64,000 bases of DNA from JBJMQS01 sp045802605 (GTDB taxonomy: Bacteria > Planctomycetota > Planctomycetia > Gemmatales > Gemmataceae), in assembly GCA_045802605.1 (NCBI GenBank), contig JBJMQS010000063.1, positions 1 through 64,000 on the forward strand, read 5' to 3'. Numbering within the stretch: the stretch's first letter is position 1; the number at the start of each line of letters is the position of its first letter. Of this stretch, positions 34,604 to 42,804 are shown piece after piece. Below the pieces are notes generated by a model. That model was not told the DNA's origin and ran no database searches. It saw nothing but the letters and a program-made list of their open reading frames with translations. The translations under genes were made by a program, and so were the position numbers.

Positions 34604-35365
34604 ATGCACGGCAAAGCCATTGCGCTTTTTGCACTCTGCTTCATGGGGACCGGCTGCGCCCTCATCCGTGATGGCGCGAGTCTGGCCCGCTATGAAGTGC
34701 GGACCAAGATCGACGATCGTCGCGAACGAATCCGCAATAGTGAGTGGGCGGACGAAGCTTGGGAGCGGGCGGTTGCCTCGGGGGAGGCATGCCGTTGCTC
34801 AGAAGACTACGAAGATGGTTTCAAAGACGGCTTCTCCAACTACCTGATGCGCGGCGGCAAAGGTGATCCACCGCCGCTGCCGCCTCGACGCTACCGCGCG
34901 GTAGAGTACCAAACACCGGCGGGCTACGCCCAAGTTGAGAAGTGGTTTGCCGGCTATCGGCACGGCGCCGAGGTCGCGCGCGACAGCGGTGATCGCCGAT
35001 GGATCACCGGCCCCAGTTCCACGGCACTCCCCGTCTCCACCGTAGAAATCGATACATCGGCCAAACAAACGTCGGCGTTGCCGCCACCTGAACCGGCGTT
35101 CAATTCTCATGTTCTTCTCCCACGAAATGATGTCGCCCGGCCGGCGCCGACGCCCGCCGTGACGCAGCAGATACCGGCACGTACCGATTCGCCAGTCATG
35201 CAAGTCGCCGCGACGATGCCAGCCAATCAGCCGCCGATGCAACCCGTGGTGGTGCCACAACTGTTGCCCCAGAACACGAGCGTGCTGCGCATCTACATCG
35301 ATGAATTCGGCCGGCCGGTCCAATACGCCGTCGTCTTGAAAGACCCGGCCAGCGAGGGACGATGA
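34604..35365 (+). CDS. Lipoprotein of the polysaccharide locus
   Basis: A 253-residue lipoprotein: signal sequence with lipobox FMGTGC (Cys about 18). The region to about 130 has ERIRNSEWADEAWERAV and YEDGFKDGFSNYLMRGGKGD, a repeated DGF/GY pattern seen in unnamed planctomycete lipoproteins next to polysaccharide export genes. A Pro/Ala-rich linker follows, and the C-terminus (SVLRIYIDEFGRPVQYAVVL) is beta-like. Stop overlaps the Wza-like start (ATGATG), implying coupled translation. Likely an envelope accessory of polysaccharide export; no known family recognised. Confidence 0.72.
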   Translation: MHGKAIALFALCFMGTGCALIRDGASLARYEVRTKIDDRRERIRNSEWADEAWERAVASGEACRCSEDYEDGFKDGFSNYLMRGGKGDPPPLPPRRYRAVEYQTPAGYAQVEKWFAGYRHGAEVARDSGDRRWITGPSSTALPVSTVEIDTSAKQTSALPPPEPAFNSHVLLPRNDVARPAPTPAVTQQIPARTDSPVMQVAATMPANQPPMQPVVVPQLLPQNTSVLRIYIDEFGRPVQYAVVLKDPASEGR

Positions 35366-36771
35366 TGTCACATAACCCCATGCGGATCGAGAGCCGACGT
35401 CACCGTCGCGGCACCTCCGCGCGGGGCCTGCTCGCGCTATTCGCCGTGATCGCTTGCTTCGGAGACGGCTGCGCGGCACTGACCAATCCCGTGGCCGACG
35501 GCGTTCCCGCGCGGCGCGTGCCGCCCGAATTGCTGGAACCGTCGAAGGCCGGTGAACAAACAATCTTGCCGACGTTGCTCGGCCAACCACGCCCGGCAAC
35601 GTATCGAATCGACACCGGCGACGTGCTCGGCGTGTATGTCGATGGATTCTTGGGCGAACAGCAACAGCCAGGCCTTCCGATTCATGTTGGCCCGCTGGTC
35701 CAGGCACGCGATCAACATGTGATTCCGCCCTCGGCCGGCTATCCAGTGCCCGTCGAGGAAGATGGAAGCGCTTATCTGCCCGGCGTCGGCAGCGTGAAGT
35801 TGCGCGGCCTCAGCCTCACCGATGCGCGCGAAGCGGTGCGCCATGCGTATATCGAGAAACGATTGCTGCGCGAGGATTCCGGTCGCATCGTCGTTTCGCT
35901 CATGAGCCCGCGGCACTATCAGATCATGGTTTTGCGGCAGGAAGCGTCGGCCTTCAATGCCACGCTCGAAGGTCCGCAGATCAATTCGAAGCGCGGCACC
36001 GGTCACTTGATCGATCTGCCCGCTTATGACAATGACGTGCTGCATGCGCTGGTTGCATCCGGCGGCTTGCCGGGTCTCGACGCCTACAACGAAGTGATCA
36101 TCTGCCGCGGCGGCTATCGCCCCGGCATGGACATCGCCACGCTGCCGAATGTTTTGGAAGCGAAGAATCTTCCGGCCGGCTGCCCGGCCGGCGAAGTCAT
36201 TCGCATACCTTTGCGAGTCGTGCCGGGTTCGCCGCTGCCGTTCGGCCCGAACGATGTGGTGCTGCAATCCGGCGACGTGGTGTTCCTCGAAGCCCGCGAC
36301 GATCAGGTATTCTTCACCGGTGGCTTGCTGCCGCCGGGGCAATACATCTTGCCGCGCGATCAGGATCTCGACGTGGTCGAAGCCGTGTCGCGCGTGCGCG
36401 GGCCGCTCTTCAACGGAGCGTTCGGCGGCAGCAATCTCTCCGGTGCGCTCATTCAACCGGGCATTGGCAATCCATCGCCGAGCTTGCTCGTGGTCTTGCG
36501 GCGCACGCCCGGCGGCGGCCAGGTGCCGATCGTCGTCGATCTGCGCGAAGCATTGAAACATCCCGAGGAGCGCATCCTCGTGAAGGCCGGCGACGTCTTG
36601 ATGTTGCAGGAACGCCCGGGTGAGGCCGCGGCCCGCTACCTGAGCCAAACCTTCCTGAACTTCGACGTGGCTTGGGAGTTCCTGCATTCGGCACACTCGA
36701 GCGGCGTGATGGACGTGGCCGCGCCGGAACGACTGCCGCAGCGGGTGTTCACGATCAACCAGCAGCGATAA
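35362..36771 (+). CDS. Polysaccharide biosynthesis/export protein (Wza-like, SLBB)
   Basis: A 469-residue lipoprotein with lipobox near residue 37 (ACFGDGC). The Poly_export domain begins with YRIDTGDVLGVYVDGFLGEQ and contains VEEDGSAYLPGVGSVKLRGL; SLBB-like domains follow, e.g. QVFFTGGLLPPGQYILPRDQ and DLREALKHPEERILVKAGDV. This is the outer-membrane export channel component of Wzy-dependent polysaccharide export. A strong terminator lies just downstream. Confidence 0.92.
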   Translation: MMSHNPMRIESRRHRRGTSARGLLALFAVIACFGDGCAALTNPVADGVPARRVPPELLEPSKAGEQTILPTLLGQPRPATYRIDTGDVLGVYVDGFLGEQQQPGLPIHVGPLVQARDQHVIPPSAGYPVPVEEDGSAYLPGVGSVKLRGLSLTDAREAVRHAYIEKRLLREDSGRIVVSLMSPRHYQIMVLRQEASAFNATLEGPQINSKRGTGHLIDLPAYDNDVLHALVASGGLPGLDAYNEVIICRGGYRPGMDIATLPNVLEAKNLPAGCPAGEVIRIPLRVVPGSPLPFGPNDVVLQSGDVVFLEARDDQVFFTGGLLPPGQYILPRDQDLDVVEAVSRVRGPLFNGAFGGSNLSGALIQPGIGNPSPSLLVVLRRTPGGGQVPIVVDLREALKHPEERILVKAGDVLMLQERPGEAAARYLSQTFLNFDVAWEFLHSAHSSGVMDVAAPERLPQRVFTINQQR

Positions 36772-36791
36772 GCCGCGACAAACGTATTGCA

Positions 36792-36819
36792 AGCCAGGGT
36801 GATTCATGTCACCCTGGCT
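36792..36819 (+). terminator. Rho-independent terminator after the Wza-like gene
   Basis: AGCCAGGGTGA and TCACCCTGGCT form a perfect 11-bp stem with a 6-nt loop, followed by TTGTTTTTGC. It lies 20 nt after the stop of the exporter gene and ends the plus-strand polysaccharide operon. Confidence 0.9.
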
Positions 36820-36876
36820 TTGTTTTTGCAACGACCTATCAAGTATTTCAGAGCACGGTTCTCAAGGACATCAACC

Positions 36877-37455
36877 ATGAAATCTCCAATCGCGTTGGCT
36901 TTGGGCGCAATTCTCATCTGGCCGCTGGTGGCGAGCGCTCACCCGAGTTTGTCGCCCGCCAGTGGACTGGCCCAGGGCATCGCCCATCCGCTTTCCGGCT
37001 TGGACCACACGCTGGCCATGTTCGCGATTGGACTTTGGGCGGCCCAACGCGGCGGCCGGGCTTTGTGGGCCGTGCCGCTGGCGTTCATCGGCGTGATGGC
37101 GATTGGTTTCGCGCTTGGTTCGGCCGGTTGGACCGTGCCGTTCGCCGAGAGCGGCGTGGTGGCGTCCGTACTCATCATGGGCCTCTTCGTTGCATCGGCG
37201 GTGCGACTCTCGACACTGGCCAGCGCTGGCCTCATCGGCGTCTTCGCCCTCGTGCATGGCCACGTGCACGGCACCGAGATGCCGGCGATGGCACTGCCTT
37301 TGACTTGGCTCGCGGGATTCACACTCAGCACCTTGGTCTTGTTGCTGACCGGCGTGGCGTTGGGCCGATTCGCCCGTTCGCTCAACGCCGCCGCAGCGAT
37401 CCGCTGGACCGGCGGCGCAGTGGCCGCGAGCGGATTGTGGATGCTGCTGGCGTAA
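36877..37455 (+). CDS. HupE/UreJ family nickel/cobalt permease
   Basis: A 192-residue membrane protein from ATG 36877 (the longer frame runs into the upstream terminator). Signal-like N-terminus (ILIWPLVASAHPSL), then the family hallmark GIAHPLSGLDHTLAMFAIGL, and VHGHVHGTEMP in a later helix. Histidines in these motifs bind Ni2+ or Co2+. It probably imports nickel or cobalt; no nickel enzyme gene is adjacent, so its client is unknown. Confidence 0.9.
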   Translation: MKSPIALALGAILIWPLVASAHPSLSPASGLAQGIAHPLSGLDHTLAMFAIGLWAAQRGGRALWAVPLAFIGVMAIGFALGSAGWTVPFAESGVVASVLIMGLFVASAVRLSTLASAGLIGVFALVHGHVHGTEMPAMALPLTWLAGFTLSTLVLLLTGVALGRFARSLNAAAAIRWTGGAVAASGLWMLLA

Positions 37456-37805
37456 ATTTCCTGGCGCAAGCGCGGCGCGCGGATTTAGTCAACGGCAACT
37501 TGTGCGCGCAGCGGTGCCTGGGATGATGCGGACGAAGTGGGCGTTTTGGTTGTTGTTGGTGAATCTTCCTCGCCGAGCGGGAGCGCTTGCTCCTCTCACG
37601 CCTCTTTGTGGAAGTTGACGAAGCTCGCCGCCTTGTGTTTAAGGGCGGCTTTGCCGGGCGAGCAGTGGAATTGGCCGCCCGGTCGTCGCTTGCGGTGGTA
37701 GTTGTGGTGGTGGTGTTCGTCTGCGACGACCGCCTTAGGGCGAACTAGTTGTGCGCCCGCATCACCCAAGCAGTCTCCTACAAGTTCAATGTGTGTCAGT
37801 CTGAT
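37456..37805. other. Gene-poor stretch with a possible coding remnant
   Basis: No complete gene is visible. On the minus strand, 37596 to about 37805 is an open frame without a good start that ends DEHHHHNYHRKRRPGG...FVNFHKEA and stop at 37596; it may be the tail of a decayed gene. The plus strand shows nothing convincing. Confidence 0.4.
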
Positions 37806-37985
37806 TTCAGGCCAAGGGCCTGAGATTTCTCAGCCCAGGGCGCAGCCCTGGGTTTTCATGCGAATTGGTTTGCAGCCTGTAGGGCTGCGACAAGTCTATC
37901 GCAGGCCTTCAGCCTGCATCTCTTTCGCGCTCTTAACCCAGGGCTGCGCCCTGGGCTGAGAAATCTCACACCTTTGGTGTGAATG
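37806..37985. repeat. Six-hairpin repeat element, copy A
   Basis: Six consecutive perfect hairpins in 180 nt: TCAGGCC/GGCCTGA, CCCAGGGC/GCCCTGGG, GCAGCC/GGCTGC, GCAGGC/GCCTGC, CCCAGGGC/GCCCTGGG and TCACACC/GGTGTGA. The outer segments also pair with each other (GAGATTTCTCAGCCC with GGGCTGAGAAATCTC). A related copy lies at 55146-55315. The element supplies the stop codon of the HTH-like gene at 37966. Confidence 0.85.
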
Positions 37986-38463
37986 CAAATCTTGGCGAAC
38001 TCAGACACAATCGATCGTTGCCATCCTTTCTGTCAGCCAGTCTCCAAGGCCCCGGCCTCCGGTGGCAAAGCCCCTTCCGCCTCGACGGCTTCGATGGCTT
38101 TGAGCCATTTGTCATCTTGCAGCACTCCTCCAAGTGGCTCGGCTCCTTCGCCTGGGCCTTTCGCACTGGCCCCCTCCGTGGAGCAAAGCGACCCGCCAAT
38201 ACGACGGCGGCTTGCAAGACCGTCTTCGCTTCGGTCGCGCGGAGTTGCTTACGCAACACCGCAACCGCTTCATCGCCGGCCGCCTCTTGGTTCTCCCGAC
38301 GGAACCAGCCCAGTTCGCGGGCCCAGATCTGAGGGTAGTCGCGAATCCACCTCTTTAGCCCGGCTACGCTCCAACCTGCTTCTGCAGAGGCCGCGGACCA
38401 AGATGCACCCATGGCGCGCATCTCAGCCGCACGAACAACAGATTGGGGAATAAAGCCAGACAT
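37966..38463 (-). CDS. Small HTH-like protein, probably frameshifted near its 3' end
   Basis: From ATG 38463: MSGFIPQSVVRAAEMRAMG, then AEAGWSVAGLKRWIRDYPQI, ending in a helical region (RKQLRATEAKTVLQAAVVLA). The pattern of a WSxAxxxAGxSxxxLxxW helix-turn-helix followed by a YPxxW segment resembles small planctomycete proteins of unknown role. As drawn (165 aa), the last about 50 residues are Cys/Arg-rich and end inside the repeat. A shift of frame near 38125 instead gives GVLQDDKWLKAIEAVEAEGA and a stop at 38033, clearly more protein-like. The open frame extends upstream to 38655, without gene-like sequence. Confidence 0.5.
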   Translation of the reverse strand: MSGFIPQSVVRAAEMRAMGASWSAASAEAGWSVAGLKRWIRDYPQIWARELGWFRRENQEAAGDEAVAVLRKQLRATEAKTVLQAAVVLAGRFAPRRGPVRKAQAKEPSHLEECCKMTNGSKPSKPSRRKGLCHRRPGPWRLADRKDGNDRLCLSSPRFAFTPKV

Positions 38464-38772
38464 GGGACCTGGGCCAGCGAAAGTGAAAGCCGCGCGAATG
38501 CGGCCCAGGAAGGTATTCGATATTCCGGGGGCGTTGTCAAAGAAAAGTTTGGGTTGCAACAGAGGGTTTTTTTGACTTGGTGGGAACGGCTGACCTCGAC
38601 GGACGGCTGCGTCCGAGCTCGGGCCGGACCGAATAATGGAACACAATGGCAGCATGTCACGCTTTTTCCGAAGTGATTTACTGGCTCGGTTTCAGGTGAA
38701 AGAGATTTTTTGCGAGTAAGTTAGCAAGACTTGCTAGTTGACACAGTGCGAAAACTACAGAAAATCGAAGTT
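38464..38772. other. Upstream region of the ECF sigma gene
   Basis: About 310 nt without a convincing gene. It contains a 15-nt palindrome (38722-38736) and, directly after it, TTGACA at 38738; no clear -10 element was found. A minus-strand frame here continues the HTH-like gene but lacks recognisable protein sequence. Confidence 0.5.
38722..38736. promoter_or_regulatory. Palindrome upstream of ECF sigma gene
   Basis: TAGCAAG-A-CTTGCTA, a perfect 15-nt palindrome 36 nt before the sigma-factor start and touching a TTGACA sequence. It is embedded in GTAAGTTAGCAAG, similar to the boxes at 34321. An operator is possible. Confidence 0.4.
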
Positions 38773-39342
38773 ATGCCCGATTCGTTCCCCACAGTCATGC
38801 GGAAGCTGAACGCTGGCGATGCGGACGCCGCGGCCGCCATCTTTGAGCAATACGCCGCACGGTTAATTGCGTTGGCCCGCAAACATATCGACGAGCGGGT
38901 GCGATCCAAGGTCGATCAAGACGATATTGCTCAGTCCGTGTTTCGCACATTCTTTCGCCGCGCCGGTACGGGCCAGTTTGATTTGGCGAATGAAGATGGT
39001 CTTTGGGCGCTGTTAGCCGAGATCGCTGTTCGGAAGTGTCACAAATGGAATCGCCACTTCCATACCCGCAAACGCAACGCGGCCCGTGAGGCGGCGCCAG
39101 ACGCCGCGCCGGAAACAGCCGCGCGAGACCCCGGCCCCGACGAGGCCACGGCACTCGCCGACCTGGTCGAGCAACTCCTTCGCGGCCTCGAGGGCCGCGA
39201 GCGCGTGATTTGCGAACAACGGCTGCAAGGCGAGCCGGTCGCAGTGATCGCGCACCGCGCCGGTTGCTCCGAAGCAACCGTTTTTCGCGCACTGGACACT
39301 ATCAAAGCTCGGCTGGAAGAATTGCTAAACGCGGACACTTAA
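38773..39342 (+). CDS. ECF-type RNA polymerase sigma factor
   Basis: A 189-residue sigma-70 family protein of the planctomycete ECF type. Region 2 shows VDQDDIAQSVFRTFFRRAGT; region 4 has LEGRERVICEQRLQGEPVAV followed by AGCSEATVFRALDTIKARLE (HTH). An upstream TTG (38731) would add 14 residues, but the ATG at 38773 is preferred. It is 27 nt before a Ser/Thr kinase with which it probably forms a signalling pair, an arrangement typical of these bacteria. Confidence 0.9.
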   Translation: MPDSFPTVMRKLNAGDADAAAAIFEQYAARLIALARKHIDERVRSKVDQDDIAQSVFRTFFRRAGTGQFDLANEDGLWALLAEIAVRKCHKWNRHFHTRKRNAAREAAPDAAPETAARDPGPDEATALADLVEQLLRGLEGRERVICEQRLQGEPVAVIAHRAGCSEATVFRALDTIKARLEELLNADT

Positions 39343-39369
39343 AGCCCTCCAATAGCTGAGGTCGCCTCG

Positions 39370-40932
39370 ATGAGTGATGCCGTCATATCACCGCACGGCG
39401 CTGTGCCGTCGTCTGAATCCACCCACGTGAAGCCTGGTGATCGAGTCGGGCCGTACAAGTTGTTGCAGCCACTGGGCGAAGGTGGAATGGGGTTGGTCTG
39501 GCATGCGGAACAGACTGATCCGGTTCGCCGCAGTGTCGCCGTAAAGCTCATCAAAGCCGGCATGGACTCGAAAGATGTGCTGGCACGTTTCGATGCCGAG
39601 CGGCAAGCGCTGGCACTAATGGACCATTCGAATATTGCGAAGGTGCTGGATGCAGGCACAACGGACGCAGGCCGGCCGTTCTTTGTGATGGAGTTGGTCA
39701 AAGGCGTACCGATTACGAAGTACTGCGACGATGTGAAACTCTCGGTGCAAGAACGATTGGAACTCTTTATTCCTATTTGTCAGGCCGTGCAGCACGCCCA
39801 TCAAAAAGGCATCATTCACCGCGATTTGAAACCTTCGAATGTGCTGGTCGCCTTGTACGACGGCAAACCGGTGCCGAAGGTGATCGACTTCGGCGTGGCG
39901 AAGGCGCTCCATCAGCCACTGACGCAGCGAACGATTTACACTGAGCTCGGCATGATGCTCGGTACGCCCGAATACATGTCACCCGAGCAAGCCGAGGTCG
40001 ATGTCCTGGATATTGACACGCGCTCTGACATTTATTCTTTGGGCGTGATTCTCTACGAGTTGCTGACTGGTGCGACCCCGTTCGATCGCCGGGACATTGC
40101 GCAAGGCGGTTTGATCGAAATGTTGCGGTTGATTCGTGAGACCGAACCGCCGGCCCCAAGTAAGCGGCTAACTAGCGTGGCGACATTGCATGAGACGGCG
40201 AAGCGGCGAGATAGCGACGCGACCCGCCTGTGCAAGCAGGTGCGCGGCGAATTGGACTGGATCGTAATGAAGTGTTTGGAGAAAGATCGCAATCGGCGAT
40301 ACGAGACTGCCAACGGGTTAAGTTTGGACGTTGAACGCTATTTGAAGGATGAGCCAGTTTTGGCGGGACCACCCTCACGCCAATATCGAATCAAAAAGTT
40401 TGTTAGTCGCAATCGCGGCGGCGTGTTGGCCGCAAGCTTGGTATTTATCACGCTAATGACCGGGATGATTGGCACGGCAATCGGCTGGCAAAAAGCTATT
40501 GCGGCACAAAAGGAGACCGCAACAGAGCGCGACCGTGCCAACGATGCCAAAGAGATCGCGCTGGCACGCGAGAAAGAAACCAAAGCGGTATTGGATTTTG
40601 TAGAGAATCGAATCTTCGCAGCCGCACGGCCGGAAGGCCAATATGGTGGTCTAGGCCGAGACGTAACTGTGCGTCATGCCGTCGAGGCCGCGTTGCCATT
40701 TGTCGAACGTGGCTTTACCGAACAACCTTTGATCGAAGCGCGACTGCGAGTGTCGTTGGGCAACTCCTTTTGGTATCTGGGCCAACCGTTATCGCCGCGG
40801 AACAATACAGTCGCGCTCGGGAAATCTACACCATTAAATTCGGTGCCGATCATTCCAACACGCTTCGAAGTATGCACGGCCTCGCAAAGTGTTACGAAGA
40901 CCTTGGCCGGCACTCCGACGCACTGGCGCTGA
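39370..40932 (+). CDS. Serine/threonine protein kinase, first part of a frameshifted gene
   Basis: Open for 520 codons. The Pkn-type kinase domain (about 28-310) is intact: GEGGMGLVWHAEQ, VAVKLIKAGMD (Lys), HRDLKPSNVL, VIDFGVAKAL and GTPEYMSPEQAE. A membrane helix follows (about 355-375, AASLVFITLMTGMIGTAIGW). From about residue 475, after NSFWYLGQP, the sequence loses its TPR character; the next frame (from 40787) continues with IAAEQYSRAREIYTIKFGAD. A single missing base near 40787 therefore separates it from the TPR fragment. Together they would make a typical kinase-TM-TPR receptor of about 790 residues. Confidence 0.85.
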   Translation: MSDAVISPHGAVPSSESTHVKPGDRVGPYKLLQPLGEGGMGLVWHAEQTDPVRRSVAVKLIKAGMDSKDVLARFDAERQALALMDHSNIAKVLDAGTTDAGRPFFVMELVKGVPITKYCDDVKLSVQERLELFIPICQAVQHAHQKGIIHRDLKPSNVLVALYDGKPVPKVIDFGVAKALHQPLTQRTIYTELGMMLGTPEYMSPEQAEVDVLDIDTRSDIYSLGVILYELLTGATPFDRRDIAQGGLIEMLRLIRETEPPAPSKRLTSVATLHETAKRRDSDATRLCKQVRGELDWIVMKCLEKDRNRRYETANGLSLDVERYLKDEPVLAGPPSRQYRIKKFVSRNRGGVLAASLVFITLMTGMIGTAIGWQKAIAAQKETATERDRANDAKEIALAREKETKAVLDFVENRIFAAARPEGQYGGLGRDVTVRHAVEAALPFVERGFTEQPLIEARLRVSLGNSFWYLGQPLSPRNNTVALGKSTPLNSVPIIPTRFEVCTASQSVTKTLAGTPTHWR

Positions 40933-41747
40933 GAGAAGAAACGCTGAAGGTGCGAAAGGCCAAGCTCGGTGTCGATCACCCCGAGACGCTACAAAGCATG
41001 AATCACGTCGCCATTAGCTACGTCGTTCTGGGCCGGCATGCCGAGGCACTGGCAATGAGAGAAGAGACGCTGACTCGTTGTAGAGCGAAGCTCGGAGTCG
41101 ATCACTTCGACACGCTTGCAGCCAGGATTAACCTTTCCAGTAGCTATGCCCATTTTGGCCGACATTCCGAGGCGCTGGCGCTCAGAGAAGAGGCCGTGAA
41201 GCTGCTCAAGGCAAAATTCGGTGCAGATAATCCCGAGACGCTGAAAGGCCTACAAAGCCTTGCTCTTAGCTACACTGCTTTGGGCCGACATTCCGAAGCG
41301 CTAGCGCTGAGGCAAGAGACGCTGAAGTTGCGCGAGGCGAAACTCGGCCCAAATCATCTCGACACGCTGTATTCGATGGGCGCCGTGGCAGACAGCTTTT
41401 CGAGGCTTAAACAGCACGCGGAAGCGGAAAGACTCCTCGACGTAGGGATTGAAGGGTTAGAAAGAAAAAAGTCGGCTGATCCAGGTAACCAACGGCTTTT
41501 GTCAGCATTGGGTGACGCCTACACTGACCGAGCCCATGCTCGTGCGGCGCTTGGCCGTCCGTTTGAGGCGGCGAAGGATTTAGCGATCGCGACGAAATAC
41601 CAAGCCGCTGCGTTTAAGCTTGAGCCTGAAGCAACTGGCGCTCATATCCGTGCCTTTTTGCCGGGCGCTAACGAGCCATCCAAAAAGACAACTGCCAATC
41701 CCACTGCTGGCGACTCGTCAGACTCATCAACAAAGGAATCTAATTGA
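40770..41747 (+). CDS. TPR domain protein, second part of the frameshifted kinase
   Basis: Five kinesin-light-chain-like 42-residue TPRs, each with the form YxxLGRHSEALALREETLKL followed by R-x-A-K-L-G-x-D-H-x-x-T-L. The apparent start at 40770 lies inside the kinase frame and has no ribosome binding site, so the fragment is best read as the extracytoplasmic C-terminal half of the kinase at 39370. Ends with a Lys/Thr/Ser-rich tail. If the frameshift is real, the half is not translated on its own. Confidence 0.75.
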   Translation: MVSGPTVIAAEQYSRAREIYTIKFGADHSNTLRSMHGLAKCYEDLGRHSDALALREETLKVRKAKLGVDHPETLQSMNHVAISYVVLGRHAEALAMREETLTRCRAKLGVDHFDTLAARINLSSSYAHFGRHSEALALREEAVKLLKAKFGADNPETLKGLQSLALSYTALGRHSEALALRQETLKLREAKLGPNHLDTLYSMGAVADSFSRLKQHAEAERLLDVGIEGLERKKSADPGNQRLLSALGDAYTDRAHARAALGRPFEAAKDLAIATKYQAAAFKLEPEATGAHIRAFLPGANEPSKKTTANPTAGDSSDSSTKESN

Positions 41748-41772
41748 GGAAATTCGTCCGTGCGAAGAATGG

Positions 41773-41796
41773 AAGACCCGCAAACACGCGGGTCTT
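41773..41796. terminator. Bidirectional terminator between convergent genes
   Basis: AAGACCCGC and GCGGGTCTT form a perfect 9-bp stem with loop AAACAC, between the kinase/TPR gene (ends 41747) and the protease gene (ends 41819 from the other strand). Confidence 0.8.
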
Positions 41797-41818
41797 GATC
41801 AAATTGATCTGTTTCATG

Positions 41819-42616
41819 TTAACGCCGCGACACATTCAATGCCTCTTGCTCCTCGATGGCCCTGCCGTAAATCTTTCGCACCTCCGAGACGTCCACCGCG
41901 AACGTGATCATCGATGCCTTCGTCGCCCCGGCAGTGGATACACCAATCACCCGGCCATCGTCGTCGAGCATCGGCCCGCCGGAATCACCCGGGTTGATTG
42001 GCACTTGCGTGAGAACGAAGCGTACGCCTGGGTTCAAATTGCTGCCCGCTGGCGAAGTAGCCACCTGACGTACCGAGCCGCTACTGAGAATCCAGAGTCC
42101 AAAATCGGCGGCGCCTGGGTTGCCGATGGAATGTACCCGCTGGCCGGGGTTCACGGGCTTTTCCGAAATTGATAACTCGATTGCGTGGGCAGGCAGCACA
42201 TCCACTTGGATCACCGCTAAATCGCGTTGCTTGTCATCCAGTATCACTTTGCCTCGATGCAGCTTCGACTTATCAGCGTAATGGTCGGGCTCCGCAATGA
42301 CGCGGTCATTCACGAATTCGGGGAAAATCACCACCGGTTGCGGACAGTTCGCAATGACGTGGTGGTTCGTGATGATCAGCCGACGCTGCTTATCTATCAC
42401 CCACCCGGAACCAGAACTCATCTCATCATCGACTTCCGACTGGCAGATAATCATGACAACTCCCGCAACACATCGGCGATAGATTTGTTGGGCGTCTGTT
42501 GGCTCTTGGCTGGCGATGTTGCCGTGCGGCGGCTGACCGGCCACGGTCTCGATCGCACCCGAGACACCCAAAACGACGGCCAACAACCACACTCGCAGGC
42601 TCTTCACGGCGTTCAT
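41819..42616 (-). CDS. Secreted trypsin-like serine protease
   Basis: A 265-residue protein with a signal peptide (VWLLAVVLGVSGAIETVAG, cleavage about 27). The S1 triad is visible: His in ITNHHVIAN, Asp in QRDLAVIQVD, Ser in INPGDSGGPMLDDDG. Length and the lack of PDZ domains suggest a short DegP/S1C-like protease domain only. It acts in the periplasm or outside. It is convergent to the kinase/TPR gene. Confidence 0.9.
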   Translation of the reverse strand: MNAVKSLRVWLLAVVLGVSGAIETVAGQPPHGNIASQEPTDAQQIYRRCVAGVVMIICQSEVDDEMSSGSGWVIDKQRRLIITNHHVIANCPQPVVIFPEFVNDRVIAEPDHYADKSKLHRGKVILDDKQRDLAVIQVDVLPAHAIELSISEKPVNPGQRVHSIGNPGAADFGLWILSSGSVRQVATSPAGSNLNPGVRFVLTQVPINPGDSGGPMLDDDGRVIGVSTAGATKASMITFAVDVSEVRKIYGRAIEEQEALNVSRR

Positions 42617-42752
42617 GACCTACTCCCGATTGATTTGTCTTGGTCCGCCGCTTCGAACCATTCGGAGCGACCGGCTCATCCGGTCAATGGCCGGCCCGGC
42701 GCGCCAACTATCAAAAAAACACGCGGTCCAACCGACGTGAAAGGAAAACGAA

Positions 42753-42789
42753 AACACCCGGCAGCGATCATTTATCGCGGCCGGGTGTT
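42753..42789 (-). terminator. Terminator of the small secreted protein gene
   Basis: AACACCCGGC and GCCGGGTGTT make a perfect 10-bp stem, with an inner GCGAT/ATCGC pairing. On the minus strand it is followed by TTTTCGTTTTCC. It lies 16 nt after the 42805 stop. Confidence 0.85.
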
Positions 42790-42804
42790 AGTGAAAAGCG
42801 AATT

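Noticed and set aside
34372..34671. 99-codon frame in the divergent polysaccharide intergenic region
   Set aside because: No ribosome binding site, not protein-like, and overlaps the lipoprotein start and operator-like boxes.
37806..37985. CRISPR array
   Set aside because: The repeated units are palindromic hairpins of differing sequence, not identical direct repeats with unique spacers, and no cas genes are present.
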